Source: Micavibrio aeruginosavorus_D | Lineage (GTDB): Bacteria > Pseudomonadota > Alphaproteobacteria > Micavibrionales > Micavibrionaceae | Direction: 5' to 3' | Length of the DNA stretch: 64,000 bases | Assembly (NCBI RefSeq): GCF_051245535.1 | Contig: NZ_CP195303.1 | Coordinates: 1,860,001-1,924,000 of the forward strand | In this document: positions 8,973 through 17,092 of the stretch, in pieces | Position numbering within the stretch: position 1 is the first letter of the stretch | Layout: every line of letters starts with the position of its first letter | Notes under the pieces: model-generated | Told to the model about the DNA's origin: nothing | What the model saw: the letters and a program-made list of their open reading frames with translations, nothing else | The model's database searches: none | Position numbers and translations under genes: made by a program

Positions 8973-8983
8973 GAAAATATATT

Positions 8984-9367
8984 CTAGCGAACCAGCTTCT
9001 GGAACAAATCCTTCTGTTGCCCCAAGACGGGCAGCGTATGCCCGCCCATCACGCCCACACGGATGGAATCGTCTTCACACCGCGCATTCGGCCCAACCGA
9101 TTCAATCGCATCGGCCACGATGTGAACCACATCCCCAAACGGCGCGCGCATGGAAATGGTTTTCACATCCATCCGCGCCAGCGTATCCGCCGCAGGCCCG
9201 GCCACGGCAAAATGCGTATCGCCGTTTTTCATGTGCAGGGAATGAATGTCCGTGTTCTTCACCACACTGATGGCGGCAATGTCGGCCACGTTGATCTGCA
9301 CCGGGGCCTGATCGGCGCGGGCGAAAATCAGGGTCAGGCTCTGGGTGTTCAGGGTCTTGGTCATCAT
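8984..9367 (-). CDS. Hypothetical protein
   Basis: A 127-residue soluble protein, not recognised. The sequence alternates short beta-like stretches (SLTLIFARADQAPVQINVAD, TISMRAPFGDVVHIVADAIE) and may be a small beta-sandwich. It may start at either of two adjacent ATGs. It is convergent with the 8069 gene across the repeat. No signal peptide is seen. Confidence 0.55.
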   Translation of the reverse strand: MMTKTLNTQSLTLIFARADQAPVQINVADIAAISVVKNTDIHSLHMKNGDTHFAVAGPAADTLARMDVKTISMRAPFGDVVHIVADAIESVGPNARCEDDSIRVGVMGGHTLPVLGQQKDLFQKLVR

Positions 9368-9499
9368 GCCACATCCTTCATGGTCCGCCAGCGGTGCCTC
9401 TTTGCGGGCCTCGGCATGGGGATTCTCTATTAACGGTTGTGGTTATAGAAAATGGGGGTGCGGATTGTCAAACAAATTTCGCACGTGCAGCAAAGAAGA

Positions 9500-10480
9500 T
9501 CAGGCTTCAATCCCGTTATAATGCGCAACCTGCCCCGCCGCGCTCAGCCGCGCCCATTCATGCTGGGCCAGATTGGCAAAGGGCGTGACCCGCACGACAT
9601 GCACCGCCGCCTGTGGCCCGTTATAGGGCCGGGCGGCCACCACAGCGAACAGGGCATCGTTGGTCGCATCCGGGGCCTCGGCCGGTACGGGCGGCCCGTC
9701 ACATTGCACGATGCGCCCGATATTCGCCCATTGCGATTCCGCGTACATCAGCGGCCCGATCATGGGGGCGGTGGTGTACAACACTGCCTGCCGCAAATTC
9801 CACGGTTCATCCACGCCACCTTTTTTCTGCGCCCGGCAGGCGGTGTAGATTGCCTGAATCTCCGGGGTGAACAGCGGCGTCTGCGCGCTCGCGCGGGCAT
9901 CGGCCCCGTCATAAATTGTTCCATCCGGTGTCACAACACGCGCCGAAACCGGCAACGTCACATCACCGCGCACACACGGAATCATGCGGTTTTCCAGCGG
10001 TCCGGCCATGTCGGCGTGATAGGGTTCATCGTTAAAACCGGCCACCACGCGCGTATCTTCATACGATGCGCCATAGGCGAGAACAAAGGCTCCGGCTGCG
10101 ATCAACCCCTCCGCCATCAACGCGCGCGCCACGATTTCGATTTTGGAATAACAGGCCGGGCAGCTTTCCCCGCTGGAGGCCAGAACGACAATCGCATGAT
10201 CGCGCCCAACGGTTTTGAGCGTATCGCGCAGCGTGCGCAGCACAGTGGGTTGCAGCACCTGATCCTCGGCATGCGCCCCGGCCAGACCCGTTTCCAAAAC
10301 GGCGTTACACACCGGCCCGGCCACGGGCACCAGCGCGCCATTGTCACGGTTATAAACCGACAGCGATGCCCCAAACGGCCCGCCATGGCCCGAACGCACA
10401 TTTTGCACCGCCGCCGCATCCGTCGCGGCGACAAGATCGGGTAAAAGATGGCTCACAAAATCGGCATTGTAGAATGTCAT
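9500..10480 (-). CDS. Tandem cytidine/guanine-deaminase-fold protein, second domain degenerate
   Basis: A 326-residue protein with two copies of the zinc deaminase fold. The N-terminal copy is intact: GGPFGA (34-38), HAE (70-72) and SCPAC (106-110), giving the His, catalytic Glu and two Cys ligands. The C-terminal copy keeps the framework but not the ligands: TPEIQAI (205-211) replaces HAEVQAI, LYTTAPMIG (234-242) replaces the LYTSCEPCPMC motif, and WANIGRIV follows at the usual place. The substrate is unknown; guanine or another nucleobase is plausible next to guaA. The ATG is 63 bp from divergent guaA and has AAGGGG just upstream. A longer in-frame extension into guaA is rejected. Confidence 0.75.
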   Translation of the reverse strand: MTFYNADFVSHLLPDLVAATDAAAVQNVRSGHGGPFGASLSVYNRDNGALVPVAGPVCNAVLETGLAGAHAEDQVLQPTVLRTLRDTLKTVGRDHAIVVLASSGESCPACYSKIEIVARALMAEGLIAAGAFVLAYGASYEDTRVVAGFNDEPYHADMAGPLENRMIPCVRGDVTLPVSARVVTPDGTIYDGADARASAQTPLFTPEIQAIYTACRAQKKGGVDEPWNLRQAVLYTTAPMIGPLMYAESQWANIGRIVQCDGPPVPAEAPDATNDALFAVVAARPYNGPQAAVHVVRVTPFANLAQHEWARLSAAGQVAHYNGIEA

Positions 10481-10543
10481 AAGCCCCTTATAGCACAGGC
10501 AATATGCTTGGTTTCCAGTAAAATTTCGTCTATATGTTTTGCC

Positions 10544-12166
10544 ATGCAAAATGATCTCGCCGCGGCCAAAGCCGCCCTTGAACCGACCCTGAATCACGAC
10601 CGGATTTTGATCCTGGATTTCGGGTCCCAAGTCACACAATTGATCGCCCGCCGCTTGCGCGAAAATGGCGTGTATTGCGAAATCTGGCCGTTTAACGCGG
10701 CCAGCGATGAACGGATTTACGAGTTTGGACCGAAGGGCATCATCCTGTCCGGCGGCCCGGCCAGCGTGACCGAAACCGGGTCCCCCCGCGCCCCCGATTG
10801 CGTGTTCGCCATGGGCGTGCCCGTCTTCGGCATCTGCTATGGCCAGCAAACCATGGTGGAACAACTGGGCGGCAAGGTGGAAAGCCACCATGCAGAAACC
10901 GATGGATCGGATGGGGGGCGCGAATTTGGCCGCGCCCATATCGACATCGTCACCCCGTCCCCCATCACCGATGGGTTGTGGACCGTCAGTTCCAAGGAAC
11001 AAGTGTGGATGAGCCACGGTGACCGCGTCACCAAACTGCCCGCAGGATTTACCGTGATCGGGCAATCCAGCGGCGCGCCCTATGCCTTTATCGCCAATGA
11101 TGAACGCCGTTTCTATGGCGTGCAATTCCACCCGGAGGTAGTGCATACACCGCATGGCGGGCAACTTCTCAAAAACTTCACGCACAAAATCTGCGGCTGC
11201 TCCGGCGACTGGACCATGGATTCGTTCCGCGATGAAATGATCGCGAAAATCCGCAAACAGGTGGGCAAGGAGCGCGTGATCTGCGGCCTGTCCGGCGGCG
11301 TCGATTCATCCGTGACCGCCGTGCTGCTGCACGAAGCGATTGGCGATCAATTGACCTGCATCTATGTCGATACCGGATTGATGCGCGCGAATGAAAGCGA
11401 ACAGGTCGTGAGCCTGTTCCGCGAACATTACAACATTCCGCTGATCCACGAAGACGCCTCGGAATTATTCCTGACGCGTCTGGCGGGCGTATCGGACCCG
11501 GAAACAAAACGCAAGATTATCGGCGCCAGCTTCGTCGAAGTGTTCGATGCGTGCAAAGCCCGCGTCGGCGATGCCACATTCTTGGCGCAGGGCACATTAT
11601 ACCCCGACGTCATTGAATCGGTCAGCTTCACCGGCGGCCCCAGCGTCACCATCAAATCGCACCACAATGTCGGCGGCCTGCCCGAGGGCATGACGCTGAA
11701 ACTGGTTGAACCGTTGCGTGAATTGTTCAAGGATGAAGTGCGCGCGCTCGGCATTGCGCTTGGCATGCACCCGGACTTCGTCAAACGCCACCCCTTCCCC
11801 GGCCCCGGCCTGGCCATCCGTATTCCCGGCGAAATCACGCGCGAGAAACTGGACATCCTGCGCAAGGCCGACACGGTCTACCTCGAAGAAATTCGCAGCC
11901 ACGGCCTGTATGACGCCATCTGGCAAGCCTTCGTCGTCCTGCTGCCCGTCCGCACCGTCGGCGTGATGGGTGATGGCCGCACATATGACTACGCCTGCGC
12001 CCTGCGCGCCGTGACGTCCACAGACGGCATGACCGCCGACTACTTCCCCTTCGACCACAGCTTCCTCGGCAAAGTGGCCACACGGATTATCAACGAAGTG
12101 CCGGGGATTAACCGGGTAACGTATGATATTACCAGCAAGCCACCGGGGACGATTGAGTGGGAGTGA
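10544..12166 (+). CDS. guaA: GMP synthase (glutamine-hydrolysing)
   Basis: Converts XMP to GMP using glutamine and ATP, completing the pathway begun by guaB. About 540 residues: a class I glutamine amidotransferase domain (catalytic Cys in GICYGQQT, His/Glu in GVQFHPEVV), an ATP pyrophosphatase domain with P-loop SGGVDSSVTA, and the GMPS dimerisation domain ending PPGTIEWE. The first ATG before DRILILDFGSQ was used; it has no obvious Shine-Dalgarno. It is divergent from the deaminase gene. Confidence 0.97.
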   Translation: MQNDLAAAKAALEPTLNHDRILILDFGSQVTQLIARRLRENGVYCEIWPFNAASDERIYEFGPKGIILSGGPASVTETGSPRAPDCVFAMGVPVFGICYGQQTMVEQLGGKVESHHAETDGSDGGREFGRAHIDIVTPSPITDGLWTVSSKEQVWMSHGDRVTKLPAGFTVIGQSSGAPYAFIANDERRFYGVQFHPEVVHTPHGGQLLKNFTHKICGCSGDWTMDSFRDEMIAKIRKQVGKERVICGLSGGVDSSVTAVLLHEAIGDQLTCIYVDTGLMRANESEQVVSLFREHYNIPLIHEDASELFLTRLAGVSDPETKRKIIGASFVEVFDACKARVGDATFLAQGTLYPDVIESVSFTGGPSVTIKSHHNVGGLPEGMTLKLVEPLRELFKDEVRALGIALGMHPDFVKRHPFPGPGLAIRIPGEITREKLDILRKADTVYLEEIRSHGLYDAIWQAFVVLLPVRTVGVMGDGRTYDYACALRAVTSTDGMTADYFPFDHSFLGKVATRIINEVPGINRVTYDITSKPPGTIEWE

Positions 12167-12170
12167 TGAC

Positions 12171-13004
12171 ATGCCTTTGCTAGAGACTTTAATAGAACCC
12201 CAAAACGTGGCTGGATTATGGGCTGTTATAGGCGCTACCAGCGCCGCATCCATAACCCTATTAGGCATATTTTTTAACAATCTCTACGAAAACGCGAGAA
12301 GAAGAAAAGAACGTGAGCACACCCTCGTTCGCGAGGCCTATTTTGGAGGGGTCGAGTACTTAACTTATTGCCAAAACAAAATACAATCCATTTTAAGAAA
12401 CGGGTCATTGATCGCAGAAGATCACGATAGAGAATATAGCGAAAAATTTTACAAACTCTTCATGATAGCCTCACCAAAAGTCATTGATATATATTCAAAA
12501 CTCTCTATCCAATACAATGATCAGCTCTTTTCTTTAGGAAAAGAAGCGCTTCTATTGCAAGAGTGCATTGGTCAAGTGGCCCTTCATAAACAAGGTATAG
12601 ATATGGCCCTTGAAGCAATGAAAATTGCCAATCAGAACATGGACGAATACAACGATAAAAATAAAAACGTCCCAGAGCTATGGGAACTTCACACAGAGCA
12701 ATACAACAACGCTGTATTAGATTTTGAAAAAAACTCTGAGCAACGTGATGCCGCACATAAAAAAGAGCTTCTTTTGAGAATAAAGCTTTTAGAAAGTGGC
12801 ATGAAGGCGTTTGCTGAATCAAGCCAACCCACTCATGCAGCCCTTTCATGCATGAGAGAAGAACTTGACAGAAGCCTTTCAAGAAGAGAGTTCAAAAGAA
12901 TTCAAAACAACATAAATCTTATGCAAGAAAGAATGACACAAGCATACAACGCCTTCATACAAGAACTTGAAGCCAAAATAGCCACCATGGAACAAGCGGC
13001 ATAA
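12171..13004 (+). CDS. AT-rich membrane-anchored coiled-coil protein, unknown
   Basis: A 277-residue protein with one N-terminal hydrophobic helix (about residues 13-33), then a basic NARRRKER stretch and a long charged helical region (about 40-277) likely to form coiled coils. No family recognised. It begins four bases after the guaA stop, with GGGAG about nine bases upstream. Its base composition (visibly AT-rich, with AAA/GAA/AAC codons dominating) differs sharply from guaA and other neighbours, which suggests recent acquisition. Confidence 0.65.
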   Translation: MPLLETLIEPQNVAGLWAVIGATSAASITLLGIFFNNLYENARRRKEREHTLVREAYFGGVEYLTYCQNKIQSILRNGSLIAEDHDREYSEKFYKLFMIASPKVIDIYSKLSIQYNDQLFSLGKEALLLQECIGQVALHKQGIDMALEAMKIANQNMDEYNDKNKNVPELWELHTEQYNNAVLDFEKNSEQRDAAHKKELLLRIKLLESGMKAFAESSQPTHAALSCMREELDRSLSRREFKRIQNNINLMQERMTQAYNAFIQELEAKIATMEQAA

Positions 13005-13030
13005 AGCTCAACAAGAAGAGGACTAAAAAC

Positions 13031-13276
13031 ATGACCAGCAAATTCAACTTCATTAAAAACAGCCTGATGGGTTCCAGCACGATGCCGGGGTCGGCGTTTC
13101 GGGGCATGACCGGGTTGAGTGTGGGGAACCACCATCATCATGGGCATCACCACCACCATGCCGATGGATCGTGCTGTGACCACGATCACAGCCATGACCA
13201 CAGCCACGATCATGGTGATTGCGGGCATGACCATGTGCATGATGAATCATGCGGCCATGACAAGACCGGGAAATAG
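13031..13276 (+). CDS. Small His-rich metal-binding protein
   Basis: An 81-residue protein whose second half (about residues 33-78) is dense in His, Asp and Cys: HHHHGHHHHH, then CCDHDHSHDHSHDHGDC and HDHVHDESCGHD. Such tracts bind Ni, Zn, Co or Cu and act as metal stores or chaperones; which metal is not deducible. AGAGGA lies about nine bases before ATG. Neighbours include an RcnB-like gene and a CCGGH-repeat peptide. Confidence 0.75.
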   Translation: MTSKFNFIKNSLMGSSTMPGSAFRGMTGLSVGNHHHHGHHHHHADGSCCDHDHSHDHSHDHGDCGHDHVHDESCGHDKTGK

Positions 13277-13308
13277 GCCCGAAACACCACCCATCGCGGG
13301 ATTAAACG

Positions 13309-13339
13309 CAGGGGGACGCATTGGCATCCCCCTGTTTTT
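13309..13339 (+). terminator. Rho-independent terminator
   Basis: Stem CAGGGGGA/TCCCCCTG with a short loop and five T residues, 30 bp after the His-rich gene. Confidence 0.85.
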
Positions 13340-13439
13340 ATTTATGAAACCGCCCCTTATTTTCGCCATAAACGGGCCTCACCCTGAAAGAAGGAGGGCC
13401 GGAATGGGCCCGGAATCAGGTTTTGAGGAGAATCGTGGC

Positions 13440-13976
13440 ATGACCGCATACACACAAACAATGGATCTGCGTTCCATTTTGAAACACGGGTTGGTTGCCT
13501 TTATGGCGGCTGGGTTGGTTATGGGGGCGTTTGCATCCGTGGCCATGGCCGAGAAAGGTGGCAAAGACAATGGCAAGCCGGAGCATGTCCAGAGCCAGCA
13601 TGAGGACCGCGGCGATGACCGGGGGCATGAAGGCCGCCATGGCGACGATGATCTGGTCAGCATTTTGATCGGTGACAAGGATCGCCACACATTGAACGAT
13701 TATTTGAACCGCAATTACCGCAAGGATTGCCCACCGGGATTGGCGAAGAAGAATAACGGATGCCTGCCGCCCGGCATTGCGAAGAAATACCGCATCGGGT
13801 ACCCGTTGCCGGATGATGTCCGGTTTATGCCCTTGCCGCGTGATTTGCGCGACCTGCTGTCCCCGCCCCCGCGCGGATACCAATATGTTCAGGTGGACAA
13901 GGATATCTTGCTGATCGGTGAAGCCAGCAAGAAAGTGATCGACGCGGTGACGTTATTGTCCGCCGTCGGGAACTGA
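13440..13976 (+). CDS. RcnB-like periplasmic protein
   Basis: A 178-residue secreted protein. The N-terminal hydrophobic segment (about 18-40, ending AMA) is a signal peptide, followed by a His/Asp/Arg-rich segment and then the conserved C-terminal domain (DCPPGLAKKNNGCLPPGIAKK, then PPPRGYQYVQVDKDILLI) of the RcnB family. E. coli RcnB modulates nickel/cobalt efflux in the periplasm; function here is inferred. ATG 13440 has GAGGAG nine bases upstream; an ATG at 13404 behind AAGGAGG would add 12 residues before the signal peptide, and MDLRS at 13461 is shorter. Confidence 0.75.
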   Translation: MTAYTQTMDLRSILKHGLVAFMAAGLVMGAFASVAMAEKGGKDNGKPEHVQSQHEDRGDDRGHEGRHGDDDLVSILIGDKDRHTLNDYLNRNYRKDCPPGLAKKNNGCLPPGIAKKYRIGYPLPDDVRFMPLPRDLRDLLSPPPRGYQYVQVDKDILLIGEASKKVIDAVTLLSAVGN

Positions 13977-13997
13977 TCCAACACACCCCACAAAAAC

Positions 13998-14030
13998 AAA
14001 CCGCCGCACCCCATGGGTCGGCGGTTTTTT
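13998..14030 (+). terminator. Rho-independent terminator
   Basis: AACCGCCG-ACCCC/GGGT-CGGCGG hairpin followed by six T residues after the RcnB-like gene. Confidence 0.85.
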
Positions 14031-14047
14031 GTTGGGGTTTTTCACCT

Positions 14048-14122
14048 GTCATCCCCGTGAAAACGGGGATCCATAGGGCATCGATGCAGCATCGTATGGA
14101 TTCCCGCTTGCGCGGGAATGAC
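14048..14122. repeat. GTCAT-family palindromic repeat
   Basis: Two hairpin units facing each other: GTCATCCCCGTGAAAACGGG at the left and CCCGCTTGCGCGGGAATGAC at the right, joined by a short spacer that is itself partly palindromic (GGGCATCGATGC). It lies between the convergent RcnB-like gene and rlmN. Confidence 0.85.
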
Positions 14123-14135
14123 AAGAAGAAGAGTG

Positions 14136-15284
14136 TTAAGTCGTCGGCTTCGCCCGTTGGCTTTCGGATTTCAACTGGCCACAGGCGGCCAGAATATCCT
14201 GCCCGCGGGTTTTGCGGATCGGGGCGTCAAACCCTTCGCCGTTCAGGATGCGGGCAAAGGCATGGATGCGGTTGCCGCTGGAGCATTCATACGGGCTGTT
14301 CGGCCACGGGTTGAACGGGATCAAATTGACCTTGCACGGAATACCGCGCAGCAATTGCGCCAGCTCGCGGGCCTGATCGTCGGAATCATTCACGTCTTTC
14401 AACATCACATATTCGAACGTGATGCGGCGATTATCGCTGAGGCCCGGATAATTGCGGCAGGCGTCCAGCAAGTCGGCCAACGGGTATTTGTTATTGATCG
14501 GCATAATCTCGCTGCGCACCGCATCGTTCGGCGCGTGCAGGGAAATGGCCAGATTGACGTTGAGTTCTTCGCCACATTGAACGATCTGCGGCACGACGCC
14601 GGAGGTGGACAAGGTGATACGGCGTTTGGAAATGCCCAGACCTTCTTCGTCCATGCAAATCTGCATCGCCTTCGCCACGTTGGCGTAGTTGTACAGCGGT
14701 TCGCCCATGCCCATCAAAACGATGTTGGTCAGGTCACGGCCCTGGTTCGCGTCTTTCTTTTCCCCCGCAACCGGCCATTCGCCCAGAACGTCGCGGGCAT
14801 ACATAATTTGTTGCAGGATTTCATGGGGGCCAAGGTTACGGACCAAAGGTTGCGTGCCCGTGTGGCAGAAGCGGCAGGTCAGCGTGCAGCCCACTTGCGA
14901 TGATACGCACAGCGTTCCGCGATCGGATTCGGGAATGAAGACCATTTCGATCTGTTGCCCATCCGCCATGACCAGCAGCCATTTCATCGTACCGTCGGTG
15001 GATTTTTGCTCCGTCATCACGCCGGGGCGTTCGATGGAGAATTTTTCGATGAGCGTATCGCGCAGGTCACGCGGCAGATTGGTCATCGCCTCGAAATCCG
15101 TCACGCCGCGGTGGTAAACCCAGTGCCAAACCTGTTTCGCGCGGAATTTGGGCAGGCCATGTTCCTCCAGCGCCGCGATCATTTCGGGCAGGGTGAGACC
15201 GATCAAGGCAATGCGGCCGGCCGCGTCGGTGCGCGGGGCGGCAAATTTCGTGGCATGGGATGTAACGCTCATGCGCGCATACAT
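14136..15284 (-). CDS. rlmN: Dual-specificity RNA methyltransferase RlmN
   Basis: Radical-SAM enzyme that makes 2-methyladenosine at A2503 of 23S rRNA and A37 of some tRNAs. The 382-residue protein has the cluster motif CxxxCxxC at C133-C137-C140 (VGCTLTCRFCHTG), GEPLYNYANV-type SAM region, and the C-terminal methyl-carrying Cys in ILAACGQL (about 368). The exact start is uncertain: the first ATG and one four codons on (MSVTSH) are both possible, with no strong ribosome binding site. Confidence 0.95.
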   Translation of the reverse strand: MYARMSVTSHATKFAAPRTDAAGRIALIGLTLPEMIAALEEHGLPKFRAKQVWHWVYHRGVTDFEAMTNLPRDLRDTLIEKFSIERPGVMTEQKSTDGTMKWLLVMADGQQIEMVFIPESDRGTLCVSSQVGCTLTCRFCHTGTQPLVRNLGPHEILQQIMYARDVLGEWPVAGEKKDANQGRDLTNIVLMGMGEPLYNYANVAKAMQICMDEEGLGISKRRITLSTSGVVPQIVQCGEELNVNLAISLHAPNDAVRSEIMPINNKYPLADLLDACRNYPGLSDNRRITFEYVMLKDVNDSDDQARELAQLLRGIPCKVNLIPFNPWPNSPYECSSGNRIHAFARILNGEGFDAPIRKTRGQDILAACGQLKSESQRAKPTT

Positions 15285-15516
15285 ACAGGAGCGGGGCCGG
15301 AAAAGTCAAAGAAAAGCGGAAAAACAGGACTTTTCAGGGGGCTATGCCCCCTATCCCACCGTATGGGGCTTTGGCGAATCCCCTTGCCGATCCCCATGGA
15401 AACCCCATATCATTACTGGGATGGCCACGATTGATCCGCCAAGTTTGAGTATGTCGGATCTGGCAAATCAAAAATCGGACCATCCCATTCTATTCATTCA
15501 AAGGGGAACGGACACC

Positions 15517-15717
15517 ATGTTTGCGAAAATCAAAGAATTGCTGGGCGGCGGCAAAGGCGAAACCGCACAAAAATCCGGTTGCTGTGGCGCGCATGCCCAG
15601 CGTATGGAAAAGAACGAATCCTGTTGTGGGGCCAGCAAGGCCGAAGCAGAAGAGAAACCCCAAGGCGGGTGCTGCGGCGGTCATGGCCATCACCACGGGC
15701 ATGGTCATCAGCACTAA
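15517..15717 (+). CDS. Small Cys/His-rich metal-binding protein with CCG motifs
   Basis: A 66-residue protein with an N-terminal amphipathic helix (MFAKIKELLGGG), three Cys-Cys-Gly motifs (CCGAHAQ, SCCGAS, GCCGGHG) and a His-rich end (GHHHGHGHQH). The spacing suggests thiolate/imidazole metal binding. AAGGGG lies ten bases before the ATG. It is the third putative metal-binding gene within 2.7 kb. No homologue name is assigned. Confidence 0.7.
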   Translation: MFAKIKELLGGGKGETAQKSGCCGAHAQRMEKNESCCGASKAEAEEKPQGGCCGGHGHHHGHGHQH

Positions 15718-15783
15718 TTCCTCGCTGATTGATCCAAAGACATGAACCCGCAAGAGCCAGTACGGCCCGGGTTCTATGCCAGG

Positions 15784-15820
15784 AAGGCGGTCCAGATGAG
15801 TGGCCGCCTTTCTTGTTTTT
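15784..15820 (+). terminator. Rho-independent terminator
   Basis: AAGGCGGtCCA-gatgag-TGGCCGCCTT hairpin followed by a T-rich tract, downstream of the CCG-motif gene. Confidence 0.75.
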
Positions 15821-16055
15821 GAAGGATAGGGCGCATCGCCCGCCCAGCTTTTTCCCATTTATTTTCAACACCCTTACACCGCCCGCGCCCATGCGCATTT
15901 TGCGAAGGATCGTGTTTTAGCAAAATCCCCATCAAATTTACGACAACGCTTTGATTTAATTAAAAAAATCGTAAGCATAAACGCGTATTATAAAGCTGGG
16001 ACTATTTGTGAAATTAAATTTTGTACTGAAGCCGTTTTATTTGGAGGTTTCCACC
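15821..16055 (+). promoter_or_regulatory. AT-rich leader of the acyltransferase gene
   Basis: Non-coding stretch whose right half is markedly AT-rich. TTGATT (15951-15956) with CATAAA (15976-15981) or TATAAA (15989-15994) are possible promoter hexamers, but neither has ideal 17-bp spacing. TTGGAGG (16041-16047) is the ribosome binding site, eight bases before ATG 16056. No small gene was found. Confidence 0.4.
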
Positions 16056-16943
16056 ATGTCGACCCAGGATTTTCTGGCCACATGTCTGGACAGTGTGCGA
16101 TCCAAATCTTTCTATCCCGCGTACCAGAAAGCGTTTCGCATTATTCAAGCAGACACCAATGCCCTGAAGGAAGTTGTGTTCCGTCTCCGATACGAGATTT
16201 ATTGTGTCGATAACGACATGGAACAAACCAGCGGTGCCTCGACCAGCGCGATGGAGAAAGACGCGTTTGACGATAATTCGCTGCACTATCTTCTGTATCA
16301 CAAAATGACGGATGAACCGGTTGGAACGGTGCGCGTGGTTATGCCGCGCACGGACCGCCCGTTGAGCAGTTTTCCGCTGCAATTCGTCTGTGACCACCCT
16401 TTGCTGCATATGCCGGACCGGGTGCATCGCTTCTGCGAAGTGTCCCGCCTGTGCATGACGCGGGATTTCCGCCGCCGTCCGGGCGATGGCCGCGTGTTGC
16501 CCAGCTATAATGAACAGGATCAGGCCGTGCGCATGAATGCCGATGGCACAACGGTGTTTATTCGCCGGGTCATTCCGTTTGCACCGCTGGGCCTTCTGCG
16601 CGCCGCATTCGAAGGGGCGCTGGACAATGGCCTGACCGATTGCGTCTGCGTCATGGACCCGGACCAGCTTTATGCCCTGCAACGCATCGGTCTGTCCTAC
16701 CGTGTTCTGGGCCCGCGTCTGGATATTGGCGGGCAGCAGCAGCCGATCATTTTCAATATCAAACATGCGCTGGACAATATGATCCTGCAAAACCCGCCTT
16801 GTTGGGAAATCGTGTCCGACCGGGGCCGCCTGCACATCAAGGCGAACGAGCTGGACCAGAACCAGTGGCAGGACCAGATTTTCGACCAGCAATGCATGGA
16901 TATGATTTTCGAGCGGTTAACCACCCCGCCACCCCGTGCATAG
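16056..16943 (+). CDS. Autoinducer-synthase-like acyltransferase (exosortase/PEP-CTERM-associated type)
   Basis: A 295-residue GNAT-fold protein resembling the family annotated as PEP-CTERM/exosortase-associated acyltransferase, itself related to N-acyl-homoserine-lactone synthases and N-acyl amino acid synthases. Visible landmarks are VFRLRYEIYCVDNDME (about 41-56), VGTVRVVMPR, and FCEVSRLCMTRDFRRRPGDG, which parallels the RYEVYCLE and E.SRL motifs of that family. Such enzymes transfer fatty-acyl groups, often from acyl-ACP. No exosortase, LuxR or PEP-CTERM protein is visible nearby, so the acceptor is unknown. Start supported by GGAGG eight bases upstream. Confidence 0.75.
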   Translation: MSTQDFLATCLDSVRSKSFYPAYQKAFRIIQADTNALKEVVFRLRYEIYCVDNDMEQTSGASTSAMEKDAFDDNSLHYLLYHKMTDEPVGTVRVVMPRTDRPLSSFPLQFVCDHPLLHMPDRVHRFCEVSRLCMTRDFRRRPGDGRVLPSYNEQDQAVRMNADGTTVFIRRVIPFAPLGLLRAAFEGALDNGLTDCVCVMDPDQLYALQRIGLSYRVLGPRLDIGGQQQPIIFNIKHALDNMILQNPPCWEIVSDRGRLHIKANELDQNQWQDQIFDQQCMDMIFERLTTPPPRA

Positions 16944-17000
16944 AGAGGGCCACCTGTTTCTTTTCCTAAGGTTTTAGTCCTGAACTTTGACCCAACTTCG

Positions 17001-17041
17001 CCGCCATCGGTCCTTTGTGACCGGGCGGTTTTTCTTTTTTT
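17001..17041 (+). terminator. Rho-independent terminator
   Basis: CCGCC..GGTC-loop-GACC..GGCGG stem followed by a 13-base T-rich run, after the acyltransferase gene. Confidence 0.8.
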
Positions 17042-17092
17042 ATGGTTATACGGGTTCTTTTAACCGGGTCCGGTCTATGCTCAAATAATCCT

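Noticed and set aside
10481..11185. In-frame 235-codon upstream extension of the deaminase gene
   Set aside because: It is antisense to the conserved amidotransferase domain of guaA and shows no domain; the deaminase fold begins at the ATG at 10480.
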